Both the position numbers and the translations under genes were made by a program. Below are positions 17,883-28,075 of a DNA stretch of 64,000 bases, piece after piece. Below the pieces are notes generated by a model that did not search any database, was not told the origin of the DNA, and worked only from the letters and a program-made list of their open reading frames with translations. The stretch's first letter is position 1. Every line of letters starts with the position of its first letter. Origin of the DNA: an uncultured Porphyromonadaceae bacterium (GTDB lineage Bacteria; Bacteroidota; Bacteroidia; Bacteroidales; Muribaculaceae); the NCBI GenBank assembly GCA_947175695.1, contig CAMWNT010000001.1, forward strand, positions 1 to 64,000. The letters are read 5' to 3'.

Positions 17883-19103
17883 TCACTTGAGTTTTTTGGC
17901 GATGTCCTTGGGGAGCGCGTCGCGATTGACCACGATGCTGATTGTCTTTTCAAGGAAATATGGCTCGGAGACATAGAAATAGCCGTCATAGATCTGATTG
18001 GTATCCCAGGAGTTTTTCACCTTATAAAAGCGGTTGCCTTCCTGATCGGTGGCGATGCCCACGATCTCCATGCCATGGTCGTCGGTAGTCTCGAGATTGT
18101 CGAATGTGCGCTGACGGTCGGCCTGAGTGATCTCACGCTCTTTGACCGGACCCTGCACTTTGTTTTTCTCCTTCTCGCGGTCGGCGTCGGAGAGATGCAC
18201 CCAGCGCGCGAGCTCAGTGCCATCCATATCGGCCTCGGTGCGCTCCACGGGAAGCACAGCATAGCCCGACTTCCAGTTGAATGTCGGCTCCGACACGTCG
18301 GCGGCCCAAGCGATTGTGTAGCCATTCTCAAGAGCATGATCGAGCACCTGCTTGAAATCCTCGATCGGCACATTCCAGCTCTGGCTCCAACGCCAGTTGT
18401 CGGCGATCTCCATCGCGAAGGGGCGATAGAAGGGGTGATGCGTATAGCTTGTCAGGCTGATGAAATCCGCCGGCTTCAAGCCGAGCGATGCCGCATATTC
18501 GGCGGGAGTCCATGTCTTGCCTTCATATTGGAAAGTCTCGGGGAGCTTGCCGAAGTAAGCGTCGAGAATACCGTCGACGCCCGCTTCCCAGGCTGTCGAA
18601 AGATGCTTGTTGGGATTGGTCAGGATCGCGTCGAGATAAGCCTTGAGCGCGGCGGCGAGCTCATAATGGGAATGCTTCTTCTCGCCATAGTTCAGTCCGT
18701 CGTAGACCTCCTCGGGCACAATACCGTAATCCTCCACGGCGCCGAGCACATCGGCGAATCCGCCACCCTGGGCGAAGTTGATCTGACCCCCTGTGCGGAT
18801 ATATTTGCGCGCCTTCTCCTTATAATTATGGCGCACGATAAACATTTCGGAGAGATCTGTCTCCTTTCCGCCGCGACGGAGGATATCACTCTCAAGCTGC
18901 GCCACGCCGGAGAATGCCCAGCATGTGCCGGATTTGTTCTGATCCTTCACAGGAGTGTGGGGAAGGATCTTGACATCGGTGAATACAAAGCCCGCGCTGT
19001 CCGGGGCGAGGGGTTCTTCGTCCATGGCCGGAGCCTCCATGTAGGTGGCCGTCGCCGAAAGTGCCGGCAGGAGCAGAACCATCGGAAATAGTTTTGCGTT
19101 CAT
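17883..19103 (-). CDS. Secreted C1-family peptidase (aminopeptidase C / bleomycin hydrolase type)
   Basis: A 406-residue papain-fold cysteine peptidase. Residues 1-20 form a signal peptide, so unlike cytosolic PepC it is exported. The catalytic Cys61 lies in KSGTCWAF, preceded by the oxyanion Gln in VKDQNKSG; His343 is in DDHGMEIVG and Asn364 in KNSWDT. The large insert between Cys and His, with YGIVPEEVYDGL, is typical of the bleomycin-hydrolase branch. Similar secreted enzymes are common in gut Bacteroidales and probably degrade peptides in the periplasm or outside the cell, which is inference. It is a single gene. Confidence 0.93.
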   Translation of the reverse strand: MNAKLFPMVLLLPALSATATYMEAPAMDEEPLAPDSAGFVFTDVKILPHTPVKDQNKSGTCWAFSGVAQLESDILRRGGKETDLSEMFIVRHNYKEKARKYIRTGGQINFAQGGGFADVLGAVEDYGIVPEEVYDGLNYGEKKHSHYELAAALKAYLDAILTNPNKHLSTAWEAGVDGILDAYFGKLPETFQYEGKTWTPAEYAASLGLKPADFISLTSYTHHPFYRPFAMEIADNWRWSQSWNVPIEDFKQVLDHALENGYTIAWAADVSEPTFNWKSGYAVLPVERTEADMDGTELARWVHLSDADREKEKNKVQGPVKEREITQADRQRTFDNLETTDDHGMEIVGIATDQEGNRFYKVKNSWDTNQIYDGYFYVSEPYFLEKTISIVVNRDALPKDIAKKLK

Positions 19104-19411
19104 ATGGTAGATATAACTTTTATTTTGCTAAATTAATATATTTTATCGTGACTGCCAAAAAAAACGCATCTACCGATTTTTTCACCGGATTCTCGCCCGT
19201 GAAAGACTATATTGACATTTTGGAAAGAAAAAAATGGATGCGACTCTGATGGCTGCATTTATTTATGGCAAAATGTCAGACTCTGAAAACTATGTTTTAT
19301 AACATGGTTATTCGACCGTATCAATTTGAAAGTAAAAAAACTAACGATTTTTAATATTTGAGCGATTTTTCGCAAAAATTTTTAAACTTTCTTAAGAAAA
19401 ATCGCCTCAAG

Positions 19412-19444
19412 ATTGTTAATATTAAGGATATTTTAGTAACTTTG
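19412..19444 (+). promoter_or_regulatory. Promoter of the sus operon
   Basis: ATTG at 19412-19415, 21 bases, and TAACTTTG at 19437-19444. The leader to the SusC start is about 235 bases. The upstream gap 19104-19411 is AT-rich and shows no gene; no adjacent sigma/anti-sigma or hybrid two-component regulator is present. Confidence 0.65.
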
Positions 19445-19687
19445 CGGTGTCATAAAATATTTTTGGCGCCGAATTTCAATAGGTAGCAATTAGGTAGAGG
19501 CTCCTCTTTTGCTTCATTAGCTTACTGAAATAACCCGATCTCATCCTCTCCCTCCGGACCAAGGCATTCCATTCCGATGGCGCCTGATTCCGATTCCACT
19601 CCTCTCAGAGCTCGCGCGGCCGGTCTCATCCCGCGATAGCTCCGACAATCGAACTAAATGGTAACACAGAAATAATATGGTAAAAGT

Positions 19688-22600
19688 ATGAGAAAATTAG
19701 CAGCTCTTCTGATGACGCTTGTAGCGCTGTGTAGCTTCAGTGCGCTTGCTCAGACAATGACCTACCACGGAACGGTAGTTGACGCGGCCAATAATGAGCC
19801 GCTTATCGGAGTGACTGTAATGCCTATCGGCGGCGGCCAGGGCACAGTCACCGACATCGACGGCAACTTCGACATCTCGGTGCCTTCGAATGTACACAAA
19901 GCAAAATTCTCCTATGTCGGCTACAACCCTCAGGATGTGACCCTTTCCAACAACATGGTTGTGAAGCTCGCTTCCGAGACAAGCAACCTCGACGAAGTGA
20001 TCGTCGTGGCCTACGGCACAGCCAAGAAGTCGGCCTACACCGGCTCGGCTTCCGTTGTGAAGGCCGACGCGCTGGAGACTTCTCTCGTATCCAACGCTAC
20101 TGACGCTCTTAGCGGCAAGGTTGCCGGCGTCCAGATCCAGAGCTACAACGGCCAGCCGGGCACTTCGCCGACTGTCCTTATCCGCGGTGTCGGCTCGCTC
20201 AGCGCTTCCAACACTCCGCTCTATGTGGTCGACGGTATCCCCTACGACGGCGAAGTAGCCGACATCAACACTCAGGACATCGAGTCGATGACCGTGCTTA
20301 AAGACGCTGCCGCGGCAGCGCTCTATGGCGCCCGCGGCGCCAACGGCGTCATCCTCATCACTACCAAGAAGGGCCAGGCAGGCGCTCCCCGCGTCAATGT
20401 CGACATGCGTTGGGGCGCAAATTCCCGCGCTGTGCCCAACTATGACGTGATCAAGTCGACCGACTCATATGTCGAGCAGGTCTACAAATCGCTCTTCAAC
20501 GGCTTCTACTACAACAACTCTCAGACTGCGGATGCAGCCTATGCCACAGCCAACAGCATGATCGTGCCCCGTCTCGGCTATCAGGTCTACACTCTCCCCA
20601 ACGGCGAGAACCTCATTATGCCCTCCGGCAAGATCAACCCCAACGCGACTCTCGGCTATAACGACGGCTCCTATTATTATACTCCCGACGACTGGAACAA
20701 ACTCCAGCTCCGCAACGGCCTCCGCCAGGAATACAACCTCAGCGTAAACGGCGGTACCGACAAACTGACTTACTACCTCTCCGCAGCATATCTCGGCGAT
20801 GAAGGCCTCATGGAAGGCTCTCACTTCGACCGCTTCAGCACCCGCGCTTCTGTCGACTATCAGATCAAGGATTGGTTGAAGATCGGATCTTCGCTCAACT
20901 ACACCTACACCAACTCCGGTTATCCCGACGATCAGACCACTTCCAACTCTTCGGGCAACGCCTTCCTCATGGCCGACCAGATCGCTCCCTACTATCCGAT
21001 GTATGTGCGCGACGCAAACGGCAATATCATGACCAACGCCCAGACCGGTCTCCCCATCTATGACTACGGCAACGGCGACGGCTATGATCTCCTTTCCGCC
21101 GACGCCCGCCCCTTCCGCAACTGGATGAGCCAGTCGAACCCCCGCGGCGACCTCGCCTACAACACTGAAGACTATCTCTCCGACATCTTCAACGGCAAGT
21201 GGTATGTGCAGCTGACTCCCGTTGAGGGCCTCACACTGACCGGCACCGCCGGCCTCTACCTCAAGAACGAACGCTATCACGGCCTCGGCAACCCCTACTA
21301 CGGCCAGAGCTCGCAATATGGCGGCTCCGCTGTGCAGATGAACAACCGCTATCGCGCTCTCAACTTCCAGGGCCTCGCCCAGTATGCCCGCACATTCGCC
21401 GAAAAGCATGACTTCGATGTGCTCGTCGGCTATGAAAGCTACGACATGAACGCCGAAGTCCTCGAAGGTGTAGGCTACAACCTCTACATCCCCGATTCGT
21501 TCATGATGAACAACACCATCGACAACAAAGCAGTCTATGGATATGGCTACGATTACGCGACACGCGGTATCTTCGGCCGACTCAACTATACATTCGACAA
21601 CCGCTATTTCTTCAGCGCAAGTGTGCGCCGCGACGCTTCCTCAGTGTTCGCTCCCGGCCACCGCTGGGGTACTTTCTGGTCGGTTTCGGGCGCCTGGAAC
21701 ATTGCCGGCGAGCCCTTCATGGCCAACACAACCAACTGGCTCGATCAGTTGAAGCTCAAAGTTTCGTTCGGTCAGCAGGGTAACGACAACCTCGGCCGCG
21801 ACGACGAAACCAACCAGTATGCAATCTGCAAATACTACGCATGGGCCGACCAGTATAAGATCACCGGCGCCAACGGCGTATGGTCTGACGGCGAACTCGT
21901 CTACAAAGGCAATCCCGACATCACTTGGGAGACTTCCAACAACTTCAACGTCGGCGTTGACTTCAGCTTCCTGAAGGGCCTCGTAAGCGGTACGCTCGAA
22001 TACTTCAACCGCCAGACTTCCGACATGCTCTACAACAAGCCTGTCAGCCCCTCGCTCGGCTACACCACTCTTCCGATGAACATCGGCTCGATGCGCAACA
22101 ACGGCGTTGAACTCGAACTCAACGTCCGCCCCATCTCCAACCGCAACGTCACCTGGGACATCAACTTCAACATCACTACGGTCAACAACAAGGTGCTCAA
22201 GCTTCACCCCGACCTCCGCGGACAGCTCATCAGCGCCAACCGCATCTATCGTGAAGGCGAGTCGATGTATCAGCTCTATCTCGTCGACTACGCCGGCGTT
22301 GATCCCGCGACAGGTCTCGCTCTCTACTGGGACGCTGATCCCGTGCTCGACGCCGACGGCAACCAGCAGACCGACTCCTACGGCAATGTCATCGTAGGTG
22401 AAGAATACCTCTCGACCGACGCTTCCCACGCTTATAGCTACAACCGCAAATCTTCGGGCAACCTTATGCCCAAGGCCTATGGCGGCTTCGGCACTACCGT
22501 GAAGTTCTTCGGCTTCGACGTCACTCTCGCTTTCGCATATCAGTTCGGCGGCAAGATCTGGGACTACACTTACCAGGACCTCATGCACGGCGGCTCGACC

Positions 22601-22957
22601 AACGACCTCGGCCAGAACTGGCACACCGACATCTACAACGCCTGGACTCCGACCAACACAATCACAGACGTTCCCCGTCTCGACGGCCAGGATTCCTACA
22701 CAAACTATAGCTCAACCCGCTGGCTCACTTCGAGCAACTATCTCTCGCTCAATAACGTGACCATCGGCTATACATTCCCCGACCGTATCGTGGCAAAACT
22801 CGGCCTCACCAACCTCCGCATCTACGCCGCCGGCGAAAACATCTTCCTCTGGTCGGCTCGCAAGGGTCTGGATCCCCGTCAGGGCTACGCCACTTCCGAC
22901 GCTGCTACCTATGGAGCTGCGCGCTGCATCTCGGGCGGTGTGAGATTCGAATTTTAA
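19688..22957 (+). CDS. SusC-family TonB-dependent outer-membrane transporter
   Basis: The 1089-residue protein is the outer-membrane channel of a SusCD nutrient importer. Residues 1-22 are a signal peptide. A carboxypeptidase-D-like domain at about 25-110 (YHGTVVDAANNEPLIGVT) is followed by the SusC signature region DEVIVVAYGTAKKSAYTG. The plug domain has LIRGVGSLSASNTPLYVVDG and the beta-barrel ends in GGVRFEF, with the terminal aromatic residue needed for barrel assembly. There is no N-terminal signalling (STN) domain, so direct anti-sigma signalling is not expected. The partner SusD follows after 225 bases. The substrate cannot be deduced; no glycosidase or protease is in the operon. Confidence 0.95.
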   Translation: MRKLAALLMTLVALCSFSALAQTMTYHGTVVDAANNEPLIGVTVMPIGGGQGTVTDIDGNFDISVPSNVHKAKFSYVGYNPQDVTLSNNMVVKLASETSNLDEVIVVAYGTAKKSAYTGSASVVKADALETSLVSNATDALSGKVAGVQIQSYNGQPGTSPTVLIRGVGSLSASNTPLYVVDGIPYDGEVADINTQDIESMTVLKDAAAAALYGARGANGVILITTKKGQAGAPRVNVDMRWGANSRAVPNYDVIKSTDSYVEQVYKSLFNGFYYNNSQTADAAYATANSMIVPRLGYQVYTLPNGENLIMPSGKINPNATLGYNDGSYYYTPDDWNKLQLRNGLRQEYNLSVNGGTDKLTYYLSAAYLGDEGLMEGSHFDRFSTRASVDYQIKDWLKIGSSLNYTYTNSGYPDDQTTSNSSGNAFLMADQIAPYYPMYVRDANGNIMTNAQTGLPIYDYGNGDGYDLLSADARPFRNWMSQSNPRGDLAYNTEDYLSDIFNGKWYVQLTPVEGLTLTGTAGLYLKNERYHGLGNPYYGQSSQYGGSAVQMNNRYRALNFQGLAQYARTFAEKHDFDVLVGYESYDMNAEVLEGVGYNLYIPDSFMMNNTIDNKAVYGYGYDYATRGIFGRLNYTFDNRYFFSASVRRDASSVFAPGHRWGTFWSVSGAWNIAGEPFMANTTNWLDQLKLKVSFGQQGNDNLGRDDETNQYAICKYYAWADQYKITGANGVWSDGELVYKGNPDITWETSNNFNVGVDFSFLKGLVSGTLEYFNRQTSDMLYNKPVSPSLGYTTLPMNIGSMRNNGVELELNVRPISNRNVTWDINFNITTVNNKVLKLHPDLRGQLISANRIYREGESMYQLYLVDYAGVDPATGLALYWDADPVLDADGNQQTDSYGNVIVGEEYLSTDASHAYSYNRKSSGNLMPKAYGGFGTTVKFFGFDVTLAFAYQFGGKIWDYTYQDLMHGGSTNDLGQNWHTDIYNAWTPTNTITDVPRLDGQDSYTNYSSTRWLTSSNYLSLNNVTIGYTFPDRIVAKLGLTNLRIYAAGENIFLWSARKGLDPRQGYATSDAATYGAARCISGGVRFEF

Positions 22958-23182
22958 TCCACGCCTTCCCGACAAATCTCCCGGACAAAAAAACACTTGT
23001 CAGTCCGGAAACGAACGAATGCTAATCACTTCTCATAGGAATCGCCCCGAAAGCTGAATCCGACGCTGAAAGGCGACCCGCAAAAGCAGGCTCCGGCCGG
23101 GCGGGATCAGATTGATCCCGCCCCCGGAAGCCAATCGGGAAGTAAGCTTCAATTTAAAAACCCACATTAAGATCAATCCGCA

Positions 23183-24784
23183 ATGAAACATACATTAAAA
23201 ATCTTTGCAGCATGCGCTTTCGGCTCGGTATTGGCTTCGACAACGCTCACATCCTGCAACGATCTCGACACTCAGCCCGATAACTATTATGTGACTTCGC
23301 AGGAGAAGGAGGATGCAATCGCATCACGCCCGGAGCTCGCTAAAGCCGGCGTGGTCGGCATCTCTTCGACCTACAACCAGTATATGGCCGTCTATTCAAC
23401 CGCTCACTGCGACTTCGGCTGGCCCGGCGCAATGATGATGATCGAAAGCTCGGGCATCGACATGGTGGCTCCCAACACAGGCTATAACTGGTTCGCTTCC
23501 GCAGGCGCATACAACTTCGGCAACAACAACAACTATGCCAACAACCTCTCATGGTATTACGCATATAAGGTGATCAACTCGGCCAACACAGTGCTCAGCA
23601 CAATCGACGCCGACACCACCGACCCCGAGCTGCAGCTCTATGCCGCCCAGGCCTACGCCAACCGCGCTTACATCTACTTCACTCTGGCGCAGCTCTTCCA
23701 ATACACCTATGTCGGTCATGAGTCGCTCCCATGTGTGCCCATCCTGACTGAAGAGAATTCCGACGAAGCCGCTGTCAACGGCGCTCCCCGCGCTACAGTG
23801 CAGGCTGTCTACGACCGGATCATGGCCGACCTCGACAAAGCTATCCAGCTTCTGACCGACTCCGGCCTCGATGTCACCCGCATCGCCGACACAGGCACCA
23901 CCCGCTTCGTTTCGCTCGGCACTGCCTACGGCCTCCGCGCACGCGTCAACCTCGTCATGAACAAATGGCAGGCAGCTGCCGACGACGCAGCCAACGCGAT
24001 CGCCAAATCAAGCTGCACCCCCTATTCCATCGCCGAGGCTTCACAGCCCGCATTCAACTCCGCTTCCGACCACAACCTCATGTGGTGTGTATTCATCCAG
24101 GAAAACGACCGCGTCGTGACCTCCGGCATCGTCAACTGGGCCTCCCACATGGGTTCGCTCAATTACGGCTACGCTTCCGTAGGCGGTTGGCGCATGATCA
24201 ACAAAGCCCTCTTCAACACCATCCCCGACACTGACTGCCGCAAGGGCTGGTGGCTTGACGGCAACCGTGAGAGCGCCAATCTTTCCGCTGCACAGAAAGA
24301 GCAGGCCATGGCCTACGGCGCGCCGGCCTACACTCAGATGAAATTCGCCCCCTATCAGAATGTGCTCGCCACTACAACCAACGCCACTTCCTTCATCCTG
24401 ATGCGTATCGAGGAAATGTATCTCATCCAGGCCGAGGCAACTGCAATGGCCGGCGGCGACGGCAAGTCGATCCTCGAAAATTTCGTCAAGACTTATCGTG
24501 ATCCTTCCTACACTTGCCCCGCTTCTTCGGGTCAGGCTTTCCAGGACGAAGTATGGCGCCAGCGTCGAATCGAGCTCTGGGGTGAATGCCTCTCTTACTT
24601 CGACCTTCTCCGCCTCAACAAACCCCTCGACCGTCGCGGCGGCGGATGGGACGTCGACTGGGTATATAACGTGCCCGCTCCCCTCAAGCCTCTCCTTATC
24701 CCCAACGGCGAAGTGCAGGCCAACAACGCTCTCGGAGCTAACAACGACACCTGGAGCAAACCGAATGCCGTAAGCGACTATTGA
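23183..24784 (+). CDS. SusD-family surface lipoprotein
   Basis: The 533-residue protein is the surface-exposed lid of the SusCD transporter. The signal peptide ends in LTSC, so Cys25 should be lipidated, followed by the acidic NDLDTQPDN stretch that resembles a lipoprotein export signal. TPR-like helices with YANRAYIYFTLAQLFQY and the C-terminal VWRQRRIELWGECLSYFDLLR block are SusD hallmarks. It sits between susC and a third lipoprotein gene and shares their operon. The ligand is unknown. Confidence 0.95.
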   Translation: MKHTLKIFAACAFGSVLASTTLTSCNDLDTQPDNYYVTSQEKEDAIASRPELAKAGVVGISSTYNQYMAVYSTAHCDFGWPGAMMMIESSGIDMVAPNTGYNWFASAGAYNFGNNNNYANNLSWYYAYKVINSANTVLSTIDADTTDPELQLYAAQAYANRAYIYFTLAQLFQYTYVGHESLPCVPILTEENSDEAAVNGAPRATVQAVYDRIMADLDKAIQLLTDSGLDVTRIADTGTTRFVSLGTAYGLRARVNLVMNKWQAAADDAANAIAKSSCTPYSIAEASQPAFNSASDHNLMWCVFIQENDRVVTSGIVNWASHMGSLNYGYASVGGWRMINKALFNTIPDTDCRKGWWLDGNRESANLSAAQKEQAMAYGAPAYTQMKFAPYQNVLATTTNATSFILMRIEEMYLIQAEATAMAGGDGKSILENFVKTYRDPSYTCPASSGQAFQDEVWRQRRIELWGECLSYFDLLRLNKPLDRRGGGWDVDWVYNVPAPLKPLLIPNGEVQANNALGANNDTWSKPNAVSDY

Positions 24785-24890
24785 TAACATTAATCCGCCG
24801 GACCATCCCTCCCGGCACAGCTTTACTCCGGGAGGGATAATCCGGGTCAACCGACAATTCAATCCACATTAACTTTTAATTGCATCCGAT

Positions 24891-25748
24891 ATGAAACTCA
24901 ATATAGCTTATGCCGTCCTGGCATCTCTCGCCACCCTGGCACTCGGCTCCTGCTCCGAAGGGAAATACTGGAACGAACCCGACAACTATGGCAAGGAAGT
25001 GGCTTTCACAAAACCCGCAGTCGAAATCAAAGTCGGCTCGGGCGAAGAAGCGCCAGCCTCATACGTCGTCACCCTTAACCGCACAAACTCCGACGCCGCT
25101 CAGACTGTCGATGTCAATTTCACCACTGATTATCCCGACGTGCTCTCCGGCGAGCCGACCGTCACCTTCGAAGCCGGAAAAAGCTCTGCCGAATATGTCA
25201 TCAATATCGGCACTCTCGTGCCCGGCCTGACATACAAAGCCTCCCTTTCTGTGGAAAATCCCGAGAATTCATTCGTTCATGTCGACTCCCAAAATCTCTC
25301 TTTCTCATTTTCTATCTCTTCCGAGTTGACATGGACTTCCGCAGGCACCGCGCAAGTCACTTCCCTCAGCTGGGTAGAAGGCGTGAGCGGAACAGTGAGT
25401 GTCGAAGAGGGCAACTGGCCCGTCGAAGGCCAACGTCTATTCCGTCTGCTCAACGTCTATCACGTGCTTGAACCCGATTATGCCGAAGCCGGCACAGAGC
25501 TCCGCTTCCTCACCGACGACGCCGGCAACGCCCTCGGGATGTTCCAGGCCTGGTCATATATCGGCGAGACCAACGATGGCGAATACTGCATGTTCGGCTG
25601 CCCTGCCCAGTATGGCGGCTCTTTCACCAACTCCGGCAACAATTATATCATGGACGGCGTCATCGGCACAGCCGCGTCGCTGACCGGAGCCGTAACCCCC
25701 GGATGGTATGAGACTCTCGAATTCGTATGGAACTGCCCTACGAAATGA
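24891..25748 (+). CDS. Accessory lipoprotein of the sus operon
   Basis: A 285-residue lipoprotein with lipobox LALGSC (Cys21). Residues about 35-125 look like an Ig-like beta-sandwich of Calx-beta or BACON character (segments ASYVVTLNRT and TVTFEAGKSSAEYVI). The C-terminal part, about 140-285, is a second beta-rich domain with many Trp, Tyr and Gly residues, of the kind seen in SusE/F-like binding proteins. By position it probably binds the operon's substrate at the cell surface; this is inference. The terminator at 25841-25874 closes the operon. Confidence 0.85.
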   Translation: MKLNIAYAVLASLATLALGSCSEGKYWNEPDNYGKEVAFTKPAVEIKVGSGEEAPASYVVTLNRTNSDAAQTVDVNFTTDYPDVLSGEPTVTFEAGKSSAEYVINIGTLVPGLTYKASLSVENPENSFVHVDSQNLSFSFSISSELTWTSAGTAQVTSLSWVEGVSGTVSVEEGNWPVEGQRLFRLLNVYHVLEPDYAEAGTELRFLTDDAGNALGMFQAWSYIGETNDGEYCMFGCPAQYGGSFTNSGNNYIMDGVIGTAASLTGAVTPGWYETLEFVWNCPTK

Positions 25749-25840
25749 CACTGATCCTCTATTCTCTACATACCTCAGCCCCGTGCCCGCGACCTGAATG
25801 ATCTCGCGCGGACCGGAAAAGGCATCAATGACACGACGAC

Positions 25841-25874
25841 AGCGGAGCGAATGAAAATCGCTCCGCTGTTTTTT
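25841..25874 (+). terminator. Terminator of the sus operon
   Basis: AGCGGAGCGA pairs perfectly with TCGCTCCGCT around ATGAAAA, followed by a run of T residues. It lies about 90 bases after the third gene. Confidence 0.92.
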
Positions 25875-25923
25875 TATCCCTCCCCCACTCCGCAATCATG
25901 CGAAGATTGTTGTTGTATTGAAT

Positions 25924-27978
25924 ATGAAACATTCGAATCGACATAATCCCGCAACTATCGACCGCCCCGCAGACGCCGCTATATCGGCGACTCCCCCGGC
26001 CACTGCCTCGACAGCCGACATCCACCGACGCGTGACGCCGGCGACTCTGATCGTGGCCATCGGCATCGTATTTGGCGACATAGGCACTTCGCCTCTCTAC
26101 GTAATGAAGGCCATCACCGGAGCCAACCCTACCTACGACCGCGCATATATTCTCGGAGCGGTGTCTTGCATATTCTGGACGCTGACCCTTCAGACGACTC
26201 TCAAATATGTGGTCATCGCGCTCCACGCCGACAATCGCGGCGAAGGGGGCATACTCGCCCTCTTCTCTCTGCTGCGCCACTCGCGATGGCGCTGGCTATA
26301 TATCCCCGCCGCCATCGGAGCCGGCACTCTGATAGCCGACGGCGTCATCACCCCGGCCGTCACGGTCACCTCGGCCGCCGAGGGACTGCGTGATCTCTAT
26401 CCCGGCGCGCCGGTGGTAGCCATCGTCCTGATTATAATCACGCTGATATTCATGCTCCAGTGCCGGGGCACAGGATCGATCGGACGGCTCTTCGGCCCGG
26501 TGATGCTGTTGTGGTTCACTATGCTCGGTGTGTTGGGACTCTGTTCGATCCATCTCGCACCGGGCATTCTTGCCGCGTTCAATCCGATATACGCCGTGAG
26601 ACTGCTGTCGATGAGCCCTGAATGGTTTCTAATCCTTGGAGCCGTGTTTCTATGCACCACCGGCGCCGAGGCGCTTTACTCCGATCTCGGCCACTGCGGC
26701 CGCTTCAATATCACGTGGGCCTGGGCTTTTGTCAAAGTTATGCTCATGCTCAATTATCTCGGTCAGGGAGCATGGCTGCTTTGGCTCCACTCCGGAACCG
26801 GACTCATGAAAGCAACAACGGCGCTTCCTCCGGCCAACCCCTTCTACGGAATAATGCCATCATGGTTTCTGCCTATCGGCATCATTATGTCGACTCTGGC
26901 CGCAATCATCGCCAGCCAGGCCCTCCTCAGCGGATCGTTCACCCTCTTCAGCGAGGCCATCGGCCTCGATTTCTGGCCACGCCTGAAAATCAACTATCCC
27001 TCCCCCCTCAAAGGGCAACTTTATATCCCGCTGATCAACACTTTCCTTTATGCGGGATGCATCGTCACAGTGCTTCTCTTCCGAACATCGTCGGCGATGG
27101 AAGCAGCCTATGGACTGGCCATCACCATCACCATGCTGATGACTACTCTCTTGCTGACATTCTGGATGCACCGCCGCCGCGTGCCGACATGGCTATGCGT
27201 CATATTCGCCACTGTGTTCACTCTGATTGAAGGGGTGTTTCTGATTGCCAATCTCTCGAAATTCATGCATGGCGGATGGTACACTCTCATGATCGCCGCC
27301 GCCGTGACTGCTATCATGCTCCTCTGGCGACGCGCCAACATTGTGCGAAACAAGCATATCGACTTCGTCGATTTCAGCGAGAGCTATCCTCTCCTACGCG
27401 ACATCGCGGCCGACCGCGAAATCCCGAAATATGCCTCCAATCTCGTATTCTTCAGCAAATCCCCCGCGGCCGATAAAGTGGAAAGCAAACTGATCTATTC
27501 AATAGTCAGGAAAACTCCCAAACGTGCCGATCGCTATTGGATCGTCAGAATCGTGGCCGACGACGCGCCCGACACTCTCGAATATGACTACGACATCCTT
27601 ATCCCCGGCCTGCTCGTCAGCATCGAGATGAGGATCGGTTATCGCGTGGCGCCACAAGTGAATGTCTATCTCCGACAAGTGATCAACGAGATGGTGGAGG
27701 CCGGCGAAGTGAAGCTGACAAGCGGCTACCCCTCGTTAGCCGGACGCGACATACCCGGCGATTTCCGCTTTGTCCTCATCCACCGCGTCTTCTCGCCATC
27801 GAGCAACTGCTCCCCCTCCGACCGCCGCGCCATGACAGCCTATGAATGGATCGGCCGCATGTCGGTCACTCCCGAAAAAGCCATGGGGCTCGACACCAGT
27901 TCGCTGACACGCGAGACTGTGCCGCTGATCATCAATACTCAGTCGCCGCGCCAAATCCGCCGCGTCATCCGACGTTGA
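25924..27978 (+). CDS. kup: Kup-family potassium transporter
   Basis: A 684-residue K+:H+ symporter of the KUP/HAK family in the inner membrane. The signature GIVFGDIGTSPLYVMK opens the first membrane segment, and about twelve hydrophobic helices follow to about residue 470. The remaining about 210 residues form the cytosolic domain. The ATG at 25924 is chosen; a TTG two codons earlier is possible. The first about 38 residues are a Thr/Ala/Pro-rich extension not usual in the family. The gene has its own start after the sus terminator and is convergent with the second M6 protease. Confidence 0.95.
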   Translation: MKHSNRHNPATIDRPADAAISATPPATASTADIHRRVTPATLIVAIGIVFGDIGTSPLYVMKAITGANPTYDRAYILGAVSCIFWTLTLQTTLKYVVIALHADNRGEGGILALFSLLRHSRWRWLYIPAAIGAGTLIADGVITPAVTVTSAAEGLRDLYPGAPVVAIVLIIITLIFMLQCRGTGSIGRLFGPVMLLWFTMLGVLGLCSIHLAPGILAAFNPIYAVRLLSMSPEWFLILGAVFLCTTGAEALYSDLGHCGRFNITWAWAFVKVMLMLNYLGQGAWLLWLHSGTGLMKATTALPPANPFYGIMPSWFLPIGIIMSTLAAIIASQALLSGSFTLFSEAIGLDFWPRLKINYPSPLKGQLYIPLINTFLYAGCIVTVLLFRTSSAMEAAYGLAITITMLMTTLLLTFWMHRRRVPTWLCVIFATVFTLIEGVFLIANLSKFMHGGWYTLMIAAAVTAIMLLWRRANIVRNKHIDFVDFSESYPLLRDIAADREIPKYASNLVFFSKSPAADKVESKLIYSIVRKTPKRADRYWIVRIVADDAPDTLEYDYDILIPGLLVSIEMRIGYRVAPQVNVYLRQVINEMVEAGEVKLTSGYPSLAGRDIPGDFRFVLIHRVFSPSSNCSPSDRRAMTAYEWIGRMSVTPEKAMGLDTSSLTRETVPLIINTQSPRQIRRVIRR

Positions 27979-28023
27979 TCGCGGCTGAACGACCGATTAC
28001 TCCCCCACCCTTGAAAAACGACA

Positions 28024-28068
28024 AGCGCGGACATGGATCGCTCCATATCCGCGCTTTCTAATATATTT
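28024..28068. terminator. Two-way terminator between kup and the M6 protease
   Basis: AGCGCGGACATGGA at 28024-28037 pairs with TCCATATCCGCGCT at 28042-28055 with one mismatch. T-rich sequence follows on the plus strand (TTCTAATATATTTTT). Confidence 0.8.
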
Positions 28069-28075
28069 TTATTAT

